Shown here in pieces: positions 28,000 through 37,465 of a DNA stretch of 64,000 bases (position 1 is the stretch's first letter; each line of letters opens with the position of its first letter). The translations under genes were made by a program, and so were the position numbers. The notes beneath the pieces were generated by a model. That model saw only the letters and a list, made by a program, of their open reading frames with translations. It was not told the DNA's origin and did not search any database. Source of the DNA: JABDII01 sp963815325 (GTDB taxonomy: Bacteria > Gemmatimonadota > Gemmatimonadetes > Gemmatimonadales > GWC2-71-9); the NCBI GenBank assembly GCA_963815325.1, contig CAWFGG010000005.1, positions 186,001-250,000 of the forward strand, written 5' to 3'.

Positions 28000-29112
28000 T
28001 CACTTCCCCTTCTTGACCGACCCCTCGGTGTAGAACGGCCGCTTGACCACCGTCGCGGGAATGCGCGTGCCGCGGCACTCCACCTCGAACTCGGTGCCGG
28101 CCTTGGCCGCGGCTGCCGGCAGGTACGTGGTCCCGATGGGGATCCCCAGCGTCGGGCTCATGGCCCCGCTCCGGACGACGTCGACCCTGCGGTTCTGGTG
28201 ATAGACCGGATAGCCGTGCCGGGGGATGGCTCTGCCGGCAAGCGTGAAGCAGACCAGCTTCCGCGTGACGCCGCGTTCCTTCTGCGACTTGAGCGCCTCG
28301 CGCCCGACGAACGGCGCACCCTTGTCCAGCTTCACGATCCAGCCGAGCGCGGCCTCGAGCGGAGTCACCGTGTCGTCGATGTCGCTGCCGTAGAGCGCGT
28401 ACGCCACTTCGAGCCGCAGGGTGTCGCGCGCGCCGAGGCCGATAGGGGCGGCTTTACCCGGACCCACGAGCGCTCGCCAGATGGTCTCCGTGTCGCGGGC
28501 GCGGCAGTAGATCTCGAAGCCGTCCTCGCCGGTATACCCGGTGCGCGAGACGAAGCACTGACAGCCGGCGACGCTGATGGTATCGAAGTGGTAGTAGGCG
28601 ATGCCGGACAGCGTCGTCTCAGTCTCCGCTTGGAGCACCGCTTCGGCCCGCGGCCCCTGCAGTGCCAGCAGCCCCACGTCATCCGAGATGTTCTTGAGCC
28701 GCACGTTGGCGCCGCCCTTGTGGCCCACGACGTAGTCCCAGTCCTTGGCGATGTTGGCGGCGTTCACCACCAGCATCAGCTTGTCGTCGAACCGGTAGAC
28801 GGTGCAGTCGTCGACGAAGGTCCCTTCGGGCGTGAGCATGGCCGAGTATTGCACTTCGCCCGGTGCGAGTGCTGCGATATCGTTGCAGGTGATCCGGTTG
28901 ACGAAGGCGTTCCGGTCGGGGCCGGTGACCTCGAACTCGCCCATGTGGGACACGTCGAAGATGCCGACGTCGGTGCGCACGCTGTGATGTTCCGCCATGA
29001 TGCCGGTGTACTGCACCGGCATGGCGTACCCGGCAAACGGCACCATCTTGGCGCCGAGCGCGACGTGCGCCTGGTAGAGCGGGGTGTGCAGCAACGTTCC
29101 AGTATCCGCCAT
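28000..29112 (-). CDS. gcvT: Aminomethyltransferase, glycine cleavage T protein
   Basis: The product has 370 residues, the normal size. Motifs of GcvT are clear: LYQAHVALGAKMVPFAGYAMPVQY at the N-terminus, DVSHMGEFEVTGPD, LALQGPRAEAVL, SRTGYTGEDGFEIY and LGARDTLRLEVAYALYGSDI (folate-binding region). It transfers the methylene of the aminomethyl-lipoyl H protein to tetrahydrofolate. The start at 29112 is chosen because upstream in-frame sequence antisense to argF is not GcvT-like. It sits 11 nt after argF and before mogA; the other glycine-cleavage genes are not in the window. Confidence 0.97.
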   Translation of the reverse strand: MADTGTLLHTPLYQAHVALGAKMVPFAGYAMPVQYTGIMAEHHSVRTDVGIFDVSHMGEFEVTGPDRNAFVNRITCNDIAALAPGEVQYSAMLTPEGTFVDDCTVYRFDDKLMLVVNAANIAKDWDYVVGHKGGANVRLKNISDDVGLLALQGPRAEAVLQAETETTLSGIAYYHFDTISVAGCQCFVSRTGYTGEDGFEIYCRARDTETIWRALVGPGKAAPIGLGARDTLRLEVAYALYGSDIDDTVTPLEAALGWIVKLDKGAPFVGREALKSQKERGVTRKLVCFTLAGRAIPRHGYPVYHQNRRVDVVRSGAMSPTLGIPIGTTYLPAAAAKAGTEFEVECRGTRIPATVVKRPFYTEGSVKKGK

Positions 29113-29123
29113 GCGTATCTCCG

Positions 29124-30023
29124 CTAGCCCATCAGGGTGCTCATGATGGCCTTCTGAACGTGGAGCCGGTTCTCGGCCTCGTCCCACACTTTCGATTGCG
29201 GCCCTTCGAACACCGCCTCGGTCACTTCTTCGCCGCGGTGGGCCGGCAGGCAGTGCAGGAAGATGGCGGACGGGTCGGCCAGGGCCATCAATTCTTCGTC
29301 CACCACATAGCCTCGGAACGAGATCTTCCTGGCTTCCGCTTCGCCTTCCTGCCCCATCGAGGCCCACACGTCGGTGGTGAGCACGTGGGCGCCTTCCGCC
29401 GCTTCATCGGGGTCCTCGGTGATGCTGACCGTGGTGCGCCGCTGGGCGTCCTCGAAGATGTGGTGATTCGGCTCGTAGCCTTCGGGGCAGGCGAGCCGGA
29501 GCTCGAAACCCAGGGCCGCGGCCGCGTTGAGCCAGCTGTTGGCCATGTTGTTCCCGTCGCCGATCCAGGCCACCACCTTGCCTTCCCAGCCGCCGAGTGC
29601 TTCCTGCACGGTCATGAGGTCGGCCATGACCTGGCACGGGTGGAGCAGGTCGGTGAGTCCGTTGATGACCGGCACCGAGGCGAAGCGGGCCAGCTCTTCG
29701 ACGTCTTCCTGGGCGAAGGTGCGGATCATGAGGCCGTCGACGTAGCGTGACAGCACCCGCGCCGTGTCGCGGATGGGCTCGCCCCGGCCGAGCTGGATGT
29801 CGCGCGACGACAGGAACAGCGCGTGCCCGCCGAGTTGGGAGGCGCCCACCTCGAACGAGACCCGGGTTCGGGTGGAACTCTTGGCGAAGATCATTCCCAA
29901 GGTCTTGCCCGCCAACGGTTTCCCTCGCTCTTCGCCGCGTTTCATCCGGGCGGCCAGCTGGAGGACCTGATGGAGTTCTGCCTTGGTGAAGTCGGTGACG
30001 GCGAGGAAGTCGCGCTTCGACAT
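29124..30023 (-). CDS. argF: Ornithine carbamoyltransferase
   Basis: The product has 299 residues. It carries the carbamoyl-phosphate loop SSTRTRVSFEVG, LLHPCQVMADL, and the ornithine-binding HCLPAHRGEEVT, all intact, so it should make citrulline from ornithine in arginine synthesis. The ATG at 30023 gives the usual N-terminus (KRDFLAVTDFTKAEL). There is no obvious ribosome site. It opens the leftward run argF-gcvT-mogA-regulator, and no other arg gene is present here. Confidence 0.97.
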   Translation of the reverse strand: MSKRDFLAVTDFTKAELHQVLQLAARMKRGEERGKPLAGKTLGMIFAKSSTRTRVSFEVGASQLGGHALFLSSRDIQLGRGEPIRDTARVLSRYVDGLMIRTFAQEDVEELARFASVPVINGLTDLLHPCQVMADLMTVQEALGGWEGKVVAWIGDGNNMANSWLNAAAALGFELRLACPEGYEPNHHIFEDAQRRTTVSITEDPDEAAEGAHVLTTDVWASMGQEGEAEARKISFRGYVVDEELMALADPSAIFLHCLPAHRGEEVTEAVFEGPQSKVWDEAENRLHVQKAIMSTLMG

Positions 30024-30202
30024 GTTGAAAACCGCGTTGGAGCGAGGAAGACAGTCAAATTGGCAGGACAATTTTAGTCGGCTGCCGGGGGCGGGGGCAA
30101 GGCAACGGCGGATTCGGGACCGCCCCAACACCTGGTCGTCTGGGGCGAACGAGTGGGTCGGCGGCCACCCTGGCCGATTGGTGTGACGCAAGCACTATTG
30201 TC

Positions 30203-30231
30203 TTGGCACTGCCTCAAACCGGGTGTATACT
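30203..30231 (+). promoter_or_regulatory. Sigma70-type promoter of the three-gene cassette
   Basis: TTGGCA (30203-30208), 17 nt, TATACT (30226-30231). It drives the rightward cassette whose first start codon is at 30273, giving a leader of about 35 nt. Confidence 0.65.
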
Positions 30232-30272
30232 GGCTCCCAGAGCCTCCAAATTCCCCTGACCCTACTCCCATC

Positions 30273-30686
30273 ATGTCGAGTGTTCCCTCCCAACCGGAGG
30301 CCCAAGAGCGTGAAGCGGTGAAGATCTACAAGGCGCTCTTCGGCCGAGGCATTCCAGACAAACTGAAGCACCGGTTCATCGAAGCATCGAACTTGGATAG
30401 ATCCACCCACGCCCACGGCCTGGAGCGGTACTATCGGATCATTGAGGGCGTCCGCGACCTCGAGGCCCTGGAGATCGCAGGCCGGTACACCCACAAGTTC
30501 CCGCTGTTGAGCCAGCGCTTCCAACTCATGGTCTTCTTGGCGGAGGCGCTTCCGGAGCATCGCTCAGACTTCATCAAGAAGCGCGGCAGCGTTATCCGTG
30601 GGGTGGGTGCGGTGATTGCTGGCGCGCTTCGCACCGGGTACAAATTCACGAAGGGAATGGTTCTTCTGAGGACTCGGCGTGTTTGA
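30273..30686 (+). CDS. Small helical protein of unknown function
   Basis: The product has 137 residues from the ATG at 30273, chosen because it lies just downstream of the promoter. It is mostly helical and basic (EREAVKIYKALFGRGIPDKLKHRFIEAS, LERYYRIIEGVRDLEALEIAGRY). A C-terminal stretch, VIRGVGAVIAGALRTGYKF, may touch the membrane. No known domain is recognised. Its stop codon overlaps the GTG start of the oxidoreductase gene, so they are translationally coupled and probably act together. Confidence 0.65.
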   Translation: MSSVPSQPEAQEREAVKIYKALFGRGIPDKLKHRFIEASNLDRSTHAHGLERYYRIIEGVRDLEALEIAGRYTHKFPLLSQRFQLMVFLAEALPEHRSDFIKKRGSVIRGVGAVIAGALRTGYKFTKGMVLLRTRRV

Positions 30687-32260
30687 GGCCATCATCGTCG
30701 GCTCTGGTGCCTCCGGTGTCGCAGCTGCCATGGAGTTTGCCGAGTGCGGCATCACACCGCTCATGATAGATGTTGGACACCTTGCAGGTCACACACCAAG
30801 CGTTCCAGCCAACCTATATGAATATCGGGGACAGCACGACTGCTTCGATCTCATGATCGGCGATCGCTACGAGGGGCTGTCCAACATCTTGACCGACCGA
30901 CAGGTTCCGGTCAAACTCACGGCTCCGTACTTGGAATATGTGACACGCGACGCCGAAGCACCTCTCTCCACTCGACCAAGCGGAGTTCAACGCCATCCAG
31001 AGCTTCTCGCTGGGCGGGCTCGCGAATGCCTGGGGAGCGGGGTTATACCGATTCACCGATGACGACCTCGAGGCGTTTCCCATCGCCAGCGGCGACCTGG
31101 ATCCGTATTTCGACAAGTTGACGGCTGCGATTGGGATTGCCGGAACCGCGGACGATCTCACCCCGTTCCTGGGCTCGACCGAGCATCTTCAGCCACCGCA
31201 CACACTCTCGCGAAACGTTGGTGCCCTTTATGAGCGATATCAGAGGAGAAGTCGGCGCCGGGCCGATTCGGTGCATATCGGCCGTGCTCGGGTTGGCATC
31301 CTGACGGAAGCGCACGACGGGCGACCGGCGTTCGCGTACGGCGGCACGGAATTCTTCCACGAGGACCGGTCGATTTACAGCCCGCGTCATACCCTCGACC
31401 GGCTCGTGGATGATGGCAAGGTGGTCCTCCATCGCGGGCTCCTCGTCGAATCCTGGACGGAGGATGAAACGGGGGTCCGGGTTTTCGCGCGCGACATCGC
31501 GACACAGGCGAGCACCACCTTTGAAACCCGCACACTGCTGCTCGCCGCGGGTGCGATCAATACATCCAAGATCGTGCTGCAATCGCACGATGATTACCAC
31601 ACCAGCCTTCCGCTCCTCGAGAACCCCGCACTCCAACTGCCGCTCGTCCTGCCCGAGGCCTTTGGACAGCCTCTCCAAACCGATGCGTTCGGCCTTGTCC
31701 AGCTGAATCTCATCTGGGATTCGCCGAGTTATGCGACGCGTCTTCAGGGAAGCATCATGGAAATTACCGCCCCTCGCCGAGGGGAGTTTTTCGCCAGCCT
31801 ACCCTACGCAGCCCGAGACAACCTGGCGCTGATACGGCACTTGTTGCCTGCCATGATTGTCATGCAGTTGTTCTTCCCCGGCTCCAGCCAGGAGCAGGGG
31901 ACACTTCAACTCCAGCGCAATGGGCGGCTGAGAATTACCGGTCATCCGAACACGCTCGATCTCACGAGGCTTCAATTCCTGCTTCGCTATTTACGAAAGC
32001 TGGGCGCCTGGAGCTTCCCCCGCCTGATCGTTCGGGTGCCCACCGGGCATGCCGTGCATTACGCCGGATCCCTTCCTATGCGAGCGGTACCCGCCCAGTA
32101 TCAGTGCGATGCCACAGGACGGCTGCACGGGACTCTGAACGTCTATATTGCCGACTCTGCTTCATTTTCGGACCTCCCAGCAAAGAACATGTCCTTCGCC
32201 ATGATGGCCAATGCGATGCGCATCGCCCATACTGTCGCCGCGCAGATACGACGGGCATGA
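30679..32260 (+). CDS. GMC-family FAD oxidoreductase (one-base frameshift)
   Basis: About 526 residues after removal of one base near 30,970-30,975, where CTCTCCACTCGACC should read without the A, so that DAEAPLSPLDQAEFNAIQSFSLGGL is continuous. The N-terminal FAD motif is GSGASGVAAAMEFAECGITPLMIDVG. The C-terminal domain ends GRLHGTLNVYIADSASFSDLPAKNMSFAMMANAMRIA, with the GMC-type histidine in HAVHYAG. It should oxidise an alcohol, perhaps a sugar hydroxyl given the epimerase that follows. A GTG start overlaps the upstream stop and the stop overlaps the next ATG (ATGA). Confidence 0.8.
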
Positions 32261-33156
32261 CAACAACGGTCATGATCACCGGCGCCGGCGGATTCATCGG
32301 ACGCCATCTGGCAGGACGGCTGTCGGGTGAGGGATACCGCGTTGTCGGCATTTCCCGCAGCGGGGCCGCAGTAGAACACTGCGATGCGACCCATCGTGCT
32401 GCTCTCGGCGATTCGCTGATCCCAGTGATGCGACAGGAAGACGTGGATGCGGTCATTCACTGTGCCAATCATGCCGGCCCGAATGAGTTTGCAATCAACG
32501 TGGATGGGACACGCCGTTGGTTCGAGGAGGCCACCGCACATGGGGCTTCCCTGCAGATCCTCATGAGCAGTCTTTCGGCCAGAGAAGATGCGGCGACCGA
32601 CTACGGTCGAGCGAAGCATGCGCTCGAAGAAACTTTCATTGCCGAGGGCGGCGTGGCGTTCCGGTTGGGCGTGGTCATAGGCAATGGCGGCATGTTCGGG
32701 CGGATCAAGCGCTCGCTGGCGAGGTCCCCGCTCGTACCGCTCCTCGACAACGGTCGCGGCCGTATCTACTTCCTCGGTATCGACTACCTCGCGAGTGTCG
32801 TTGAGGACTCCATCAAATCGGACGGCGATGGCCTTCGGGGCGGTGTATGGCGTCTTCAGCAACCCGATCCCTGTACGCTGCTCGAGTTGATGACCACAAT
32901 CCGCGACCAGTACGGATTCACGTGTCGTTTCCTTCCGATTCCGTCATTGCCGATTCAGTGGGCGTTGTCGCTGAGTGAATACCTACCGCTGAAGTTGCCG
33001 ATCACCAGCACCAACGTGAAGGGGCTACGGCAAAGCCGGTTTGAAGAATTCGAAACAGATTGTGCCCGGTTCGGCTATGCCGCGGTGAGCCTGGTGGAAC
33101 TCGTCGCCAGGGCGGCCCGGGCCGAGGAAGACGCCCGGATAGAGGGCAGCGTGTAG
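32257..33156 (+). CDS. NAD-dependent epimerase/dehydratase (extended SDR)
   Basis: The product has 299 residues from an ATGA overlap with the oxidoreductase. The nucleotide motif is TGAGGFIGRHLAG (residues 7-19). The catalytic Tyr-x3-Lys is present as YGRAKH (about residues 112-117) after the serine-rich LMSSLSAREDA. The C-terminal half binds the substrate (FRLGVVIGNGGMF). Members act on nucleotide sugars or similar carbonyl compounds. With the GMC enzyme it could make a modified sugar or other small molecule; no glycosyltransferase is in the cassette. Confidence 0.85.
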   Translation: MTTTVMITGAGGFIGRHLAGRLSGEGYRVVGISRSGAAVEHCDATHRAALGDSLIPVMRQEDVDAVIHCANHAGPNEFAINVDGTRRWFEEATAHGASLQILMSSLSAREDAATDYGRAKHALEETFIAEGGVAFRLGVVIGNGGMFGRIKRSLARSPLVPLLDNGRGRIYFLGIDYLASVVEDSIKSDGDGLRGGVWRLQQPDPCTLLELMTTIRDQYGFTCRFLPIPSLPIQWALSLSEYLPLKLPITSTNVKGLRQSRFEEFETDCARFGYAAVSLVELVARAARAEEDARIEGSV

Positions 33157-33197
33157 GTTCGCTACCCCGGCCTAGGTCCCTGCAAGCGTGTGTGTAG

Positions 33198-34706
33198 CTA
33201 GAGGATATACCGCCGGAGATCGTCGTCTTCGACCACCTTGGCCAGCCGGTCGCGGACCCCGGCGCCGTCGAACACGATCTTCTTTTCGTTCCGCTCGGGC
33301 AACTCGAACAGGACGTCGTCCATCAGGGTGGCCATGACGGTCTGGAGCCGGCGGGCCCCGATGTTCTCCATCATGTCGTTGGCCCGGAACGCCACCCGGG
33401 CGATTTCCGCGATCCCGTCCGTGGTGAACTCGAGCGCGGCATCCTCGGCGGCGACCAGCGCCTGGTACTGCCTGGTCAGAGAGTTCTCGGGCTCGGTCAT
33501 GATCCGGACGAAGTCCTGCTCGGTCAGCGGGTTGAGCTCCACCCGGATCGGGAACCTGCCCTGCAGCTCGGGAATCAGGTCGGACGGCTTGGCGGCGTGG
33601 AAGGCGCCGGCCGCGACGAAGAGGATGTGATCGGTGCGGACGTAGCCATACCGGGTCTGCACGGTCGATCCCTCGACGATCGGCAGCAGGTCTTGCTGTA
33701 CGCCTTCGCGTGACACGTCGGGGCCGACTTGGCTCCGCTCCCCGACGATCTTGTCGATTTCGTCGATGAAGATGATGCCGTGGTTTTCCACCCGGTCGAG
33801 CGACTCGTTCACCACGTCGTCCATGTCCACCAGCTTCTTGAGCTCCTCGTCCACCAGGACCCGCCGCGCTTCGGGCACCTTCACCACCCGGCGCTTGGTG
33901 CGCTTGGGAAGCATGTCCTGGAGCATTTCGGACAGGTTCATCTCCTGCCCTTCCATGCCCTGGGGCGGCTGGAACAGGTCGAACATGAGCGGCCCTTGGG
34001 CCGCGACCTCGATTTCGACTTCCCGCTCGTCGAGCTGCCCCTCGGTGAGCAGCTTGCGCAGCTTCTCGCGGGAGCGGGTGCGCCGTTCCTCCTCGGGCGG
34101 CGGGCTGGACTGGCGTACGGTACCGGTCGGCCCCACGACGAACACCGCCTGCGCCCCGTCCGGAGCTGCCTGTTCTTTCGGGGGCGCGGGCGGCGCCGGC
34201 GGGAGGAGGATGTCGAGCAAACGCTCATCCGCGCGCTGCTCCGCCACCTCGTACACGTCGTCTTCCCGTTCGGTGCGGACCATGTTGATGGCGACATCGA
34301 CCAGGTCGCGCACCATCGACTCCGCATCGCGGCCGACGTAGCCCACCTCGGTGAACTTCGACGCCTCGACCTTGATGAAGGGTGAGCCCGCCAACCGGGC
34401 AAGGCGCCGGGCGATCTCGGTCTTCCCCACCCCGGTGGGTCCGATCATGATGATGTTGTACGGCAGGATCTCGTCACGGATCTCTTCCGGTGTACGGGCG
34501 CGGCGCCATCGGTTCCGCACCGCGATGGCGATTGCGCGCTTGGCCGCTTCCTGGCCGATGATGTAGCGATCCAATTCCGCCACGATCTGCCGCGGCGGCA
34601 GATCCTCGAGCCAGGGTGTTCCGGTGGGGGCGTCAGGCACCGGCGCCGGCGTCTCCGGCTGGAGCGCGACGTCGCTCGTACCGGAGCCTCGGTTGGCCGC
34701 ACTCAT
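33198..34706 (-). CDS. hslU: ATP-dependent protease ATPase subunit HslU
   Basis: The product has 502 residues, about 50 more than the usual 440-460. A Pro-rich N-terminal tail of 30 residues precedes the family start PRQIVAELDRYIIGQEAAKRAIAIA. Walker A is GPTGVGKTE, the pore motif is GYVGRD and Walker B is IIFIDEIDKI. The I-domain (about residues 165-265) is lengthened by a Pro/Glu-rich insert (LLPPAPPAPPKEQ). It ends in the expected DDLRRYIL tail that docks into HslV. It unfolds substrates for HslV. The ATG overlaps the hslV stop by 4 nt. Confidence 0.97.
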   Translation of the reverse strand: MSAANRGSGTSDVALQPETPAPVPDAPTGTPWLEDLPPRQIVAELDRYIIGQEAAKRAIAIAVRNRWRRARTPEEIRDEILPYNIIMIGPTGVGKTEIARRLARLAGSPFIKVEASKFTEVGYVGRDAESMVRDLVDVAINMVRTEREDDVYEVAEQRADERLLDILLPPAPPAPPKEQAAPDGAQAVFVVGPTGTVRQSSPPPEEERRTRSREKLRKLLTEGQLDEREVEIEVAAQGPLMFDLFQPPQGMEGQEMNLSEMLQDMLPKRTKRRVVKVPEARRVLVDEELKKLVDMDDVVNESLDRVENHGIIFIDEIDKIVGERSQVGPDVSREGVQQDLLPIVEGSTVQTRYGYVRTDHILFVAAGAFHAAKPSDLIPELQGRFPIRVELNPLTEQDFVRIMTEPENSLTRQYQALVAAEDAALEFTTDGIAEIARVAFRANDMMENIGARRLQTVMATLMDDVLFELPERNEKKIVFDGAGVRDRLAKVVEDDDLRRYIL

Positions 34707-35245
34707 GGCGAATCGAGCTCCAGCACGGTGATGTTTCGATTGGTGTAGATGCAGATATCGGCCGCGATCTCGAGGGCGCGCTCGACGATGTCCCGAGCCG
34801 AGAGGCCGGGTTGCGACAGGAGCGCCCGCGCCGCTGCGACCGCGTAGTTGCCCCCGGAGCCCACGCCGAGGATTCCGTCATCCGGCTCGATCAACTCGCC
34901 GGCGCCGCTGATGAGATAGGTATGATTCTGATCGGCCACAACCAAGAGGGCCTCGAGCCGGCGGAGCACCCGGTCGCTCCGCCAATCCTTGGCCAGCTCC
35001 ACGGAGGCCCTGGGAAGGTTCGACGGGTACCGGTCGAGCTTCTCTTCGAACTTCTCGTAGAGGGTAAAGGCGTCGGCCACCGATCCGGCAAACCCAGCCA
35101 GGATCCGGCCGCCCTTGAGCGTTCGGACCTTGACCGAGTTGGTCTTCATGACGGTGTCGCCGAAGCTCACCTGACCGTCGCCACCCAAGGCCACCTTACC
35201 GTCTTTGCGCACCGATAGGATGGTGGTGCCGTGGAACTGGGACAT
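34703..35245 (-). CDS. hslV: ATP-dependent protease peptidase subunit HslV
   Basis: The product has 180 residues, starting at ATG 35245 behind a GGAGG site. The catalytic threonine is the first of the pair in GTTILSVRKDGKVALGGDGQ, so the chain carries a six-residue propeptide (MSQFHG) to be removed. This occurs in many HslV proteins. GSVADAFTLYEKFEEKL and GSGGNYAVAAARALL are typical. It forms the threonine-protease core of the HslVU complex in the cytoplasm. The gene order with hslU, xerC, trmFO and topA is the conserved one also seen in Firmicutes. Confidence 0.97.
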   Translation of the reverse strand: MSQFHGTTILSVRKDGKVALGGDGQVSFGDTVMKTNSVKVRTLKGGRILAGFAGSVADAFTLYEKFEEKLDRYPSNLPRASVELAKDWRSDRVLRRLEALLVVADQNHTYLISGAGELIEPDDGILGVGSGGNYAVAAARALLSQPGLSARDIVERALEIAADICIYTNRNITVLELDSP

Positions 35246-35267
35246 CCGAGAATCCTCCAACCGTGCA

Positions 35268-36191
35268 CTAGGCCCGCGGATGGGCCTGGTGATAGACCTT
35301 CTTCAATCGCTCGACGCTGGTGTGCGTGTAGACCTGGGTCGTCGACAGCGAGGCGTGGCCCAGGAGCTCCTGCACCGCGCGGAGGTCCGCCCCCGCGTCG
35401 AGCAAGTGAGTCGCGAACGAGTGCCTGAGCGAATGCACTCGCAGGCCGTCCGCGCCGATTGCCTGAAACATGCCACGCATGGCACGCTGAACGCTCCGAG
35501 GCGCGAGACGCTTCCCGAGCCGGCTCACGAACACCGCCTGGCGCTGGGAGCCCTTGCGGGCCACCACCTCCTCGCGTACGGCAAGATAACGGCGCAGCGC
35601 GGCCACCGCTTTCGACCCGACCGGCAGAATCCGCTCCTTCCGGCCCTTGCCGAGCACCTTCACCTGGTCCGACAGCAGGTCGACGTCTTTGAGATTCAAG
35701 CCGGTCAACTCCGCAAGGCGCATGCCCGTCGAATAGAACAGCTCGAGCATCGCCAAGTCGCGGAGCGGGATGAAGTCATCGTCCGCCGCGCGCGCCTCGG
35801 CCAATGCGAACAGCTGGTCGAGTTGGCCGCGCCGGGCATACGACGGCAACCGCCGGTCTTGTTTCGGCACCCGCGCCCCGCGCGTCACGTTGACCGCGAG
35901 GCCGTGCTGGGTCTGGAGAAACCGATAGAGGCTCCGGACGGCTGACAGCGACCGCGCCGCCGATCGCTTGCCCAGCCCGCGCCGCTGCTCGTCTGCCAGA
36001 AACCCCCGCAGCCCCAGACGATCGACCGTGGCCCAGGTCCACTTCCCACCGTAGTGATGGCCGCAGAACTCGGTGAACCGGTCCAGGTCGCGCCCGTACG
36101 CCGTGACGGTGTGCGGGGAGTGCTGGCGCTCCTTCTCGAGAAAGGCCAGGTACTCGGCCACGTCCGGGTGCCTTACCACGAGTCCTTCCAT
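35268..36191 (-). CDS. xerC: Tyrosine recombinase XerC
   Basis: The product has 307 residues. The N-terminal SAM-like domain (VAEYLAFLEKERQHSPHTVTAYGRDL) is followed by the catalytic domain with R in STGMRLAEL, K in GKGRKERILPV, H-x2-R in HSLRHSFATHLL, H in GHASLSTTQ and nucleophile Y in VYTH. All residues of the tyrosine recombinase active site are present. With XerD (not in the window) it should resolve chromosome dimers at dif. Its start overlaps trmFO by 19 nt. Confidence 0.96.
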   Translation of the reverse strand: MEGLVVRHPDVAEYLAFLEKERQHSPHTVTAYGRDLDRFTEFCGHHYGGKWTWATVDRLGLRGFLADEQRRGLGKRSAARSLSAVRSLYRFLQTQHGLAVNVTRGARVPKQDRRLPSYARRGQLDQLFALAEARAADDDFIPLRDLAMLELFYSTGMRLAELTGLNLKDVDLLSDQVKVLGKGRKERILPVGSKAVAALRRYLAVREEVVARKGSQRQAVFVSRLGKRLAPRSVQRAMRGMFQAIGADGLRVHSLRHSFATHLLDAGADLRAVQELLGHASLSTTQVYTHTSVERLKKVYHQAHPRA

Positions 36192-37465
36192 GCGGCGAGA
36201 TCGGCCTGCGCCCGCGTCACCAGCAGGGCCCTCTTGTCCGCCTTCTTCACGCGGTGCGGCAGCGGGTCGACCAGGCCGAAGTTGGCATTCATGGGCTGGA
36301 AGTGGCCGGGATCGGCATCGCGCAGGTAGCGGTAGAGTCCGCCCAACATGGTAGTGGTTGGGGGCAGCACCGAAGCTTTTCCATCGAGCCGCCGTGCCAA
36401 GTTGATGCCCGCCAGGAGGCCGGTGCCGAGCGACTCGGTATAGCCTTCGACCCCGGTGAGCTGGCCGGCGAAGAATATGCGATCGTCGTCCTTGGCCGTG
36501 AGGGCGGGGCTCAGCACCGCAGGGCTCTGGAGATACGAGTTCCGATGAATGCTGCCGAAGCGGAAGTATTCCGCCTGCGCCAGCCCGGGAATCATGCCGA
36601 ACACGCGCCGTTGCTCCGGAATCCGGAGCCTGGTCTGGAACCCGACCAGGTTCCACATCTGGCCGGCGGCATCCTCCCGCCGAAGCTGCACTACCGCGAA
36701 CGGCTCCCGGCCGGTGGCCGGATCGGGCAGGCCGACCGGCTTGAGCGGGCCGAAGCGAAGGGTTTCCCGCCCGCGCCGGGCCATCTCCTCAACGGGAAGG
36801 CAGCCTTCGAAGTAGGGAACCTGGTCGAACTCGTGGGCGGTGAATTGATCGGCCTGTCCCAGGGCGTCGATGAATGCGCCGTACCCCTCCGCATCCATCG
36901 GCGCGTTCAGGTAGTCGTCGCCGTTGCCCTTGCCATAGCGAGACATGCGATACAGCCTGGCGTGATCGAGCGACTCGGCGGAGACGATGGGCGCGATCGC
37001 ATCGTAGAACGCGAGCGCGTTCGTTCCCAAGCGCTCGGCGATGGCGCCGGCCAACGCTTCGGACGTGAGCGGCCCGGTGGCGACCACTCCAGGAGCCGGA
37101 ATGTGGGTCACTTCCTCGCGGACCACCGAAATCTTCGGATGCGACAGGACTCGCTCTTCGACCGCCCGGGCAAACAGCGTGCGATCGACCGCGAGCGCCG
37201 AGCCACCGGGGACGCGGGCCGAGTCGGCGCAGTCGAGCAGAAGACTGCCGAGGAATCGCAACTCCCACTTCAACAGGCCGTGGGCGTTTTCGAGTTCGAC
37301 CGATTTGAATGTGTTACTACAGACCAGCTCGGCGAGACGGTCCGTCTGGTGGGCCGGTGTCTTCACGCGCGGCCGCATTTCGTACAGGGTCACGTCGATG
37401 CCACGCTCGGCAAGGGCCCAAGCGGCTTCGCAGCCCGCGAGCCCCCCGCCGACCACCGTTGCCAT
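36173..37465 (-). CDS. trmFO: Folate-dependent tRNA m5U54 methyltransferase TrmFO
   Basis: The product has 430 residues. The FAD-binding N-terminus reads VVGGGLAGCEAAWALAERGIDVTLYEMRP, followed by the family-specific AELVCSNTFKS with its catalytic Cys. FFAGQLTGVEGYTESLGTGLLAGINLARRL near the C-terminus closes the FAD site. It methylates U54 of tRNA using methylene-tetrahydrofolate. The ATG overlaps the topA stop by one base (TGATG). It links to gcvT only through folate; there is no operon connection. Confidence 0.97.
   Translation of the reverse strand: MATVVGGGLAGCEAAWALAERGIDVTLYEMRPRVKTPAHQTDRLAELVCSNTFKSVELENAHGLLKWELRFLGSLLLDCADSARVPGGSALAVDRTLFARAVEERVLSHPKISVVREEVTHIPAPGVVATGPLTSEALAGAIAERLGTNALAFYDAIAPIVSAESLDHARLYRMSRYGKGNGDDYLNAPMDAEGYGAFIDALGQADQFTAHEFDQVPYFEGCLPVEEMARRGRETLRFGPLKPVGLPDPATGREPFAVVQLRREDAAGQMWNLVGFQTRLRIPEQRRVFGMIPGLAQAEYFRFGSIHRNSYLQSPAVLSPALTAKDDDRIFFAGQLTGVEGYTESLGTGLLAGINLARRLDGKASVLPPTTTMLGGLYRYLRDADPGHFQPMNANFGLVDPLPHRVKKADKRALLVTRAQADLAAWKDSW

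Noticed and set aside
35268..36191. Possible mobile integrase instead of XerC
   Set aside because: Conserved topA-trmFO-xerC-hslVU order and normal length indicate the housekeeping recombinase.
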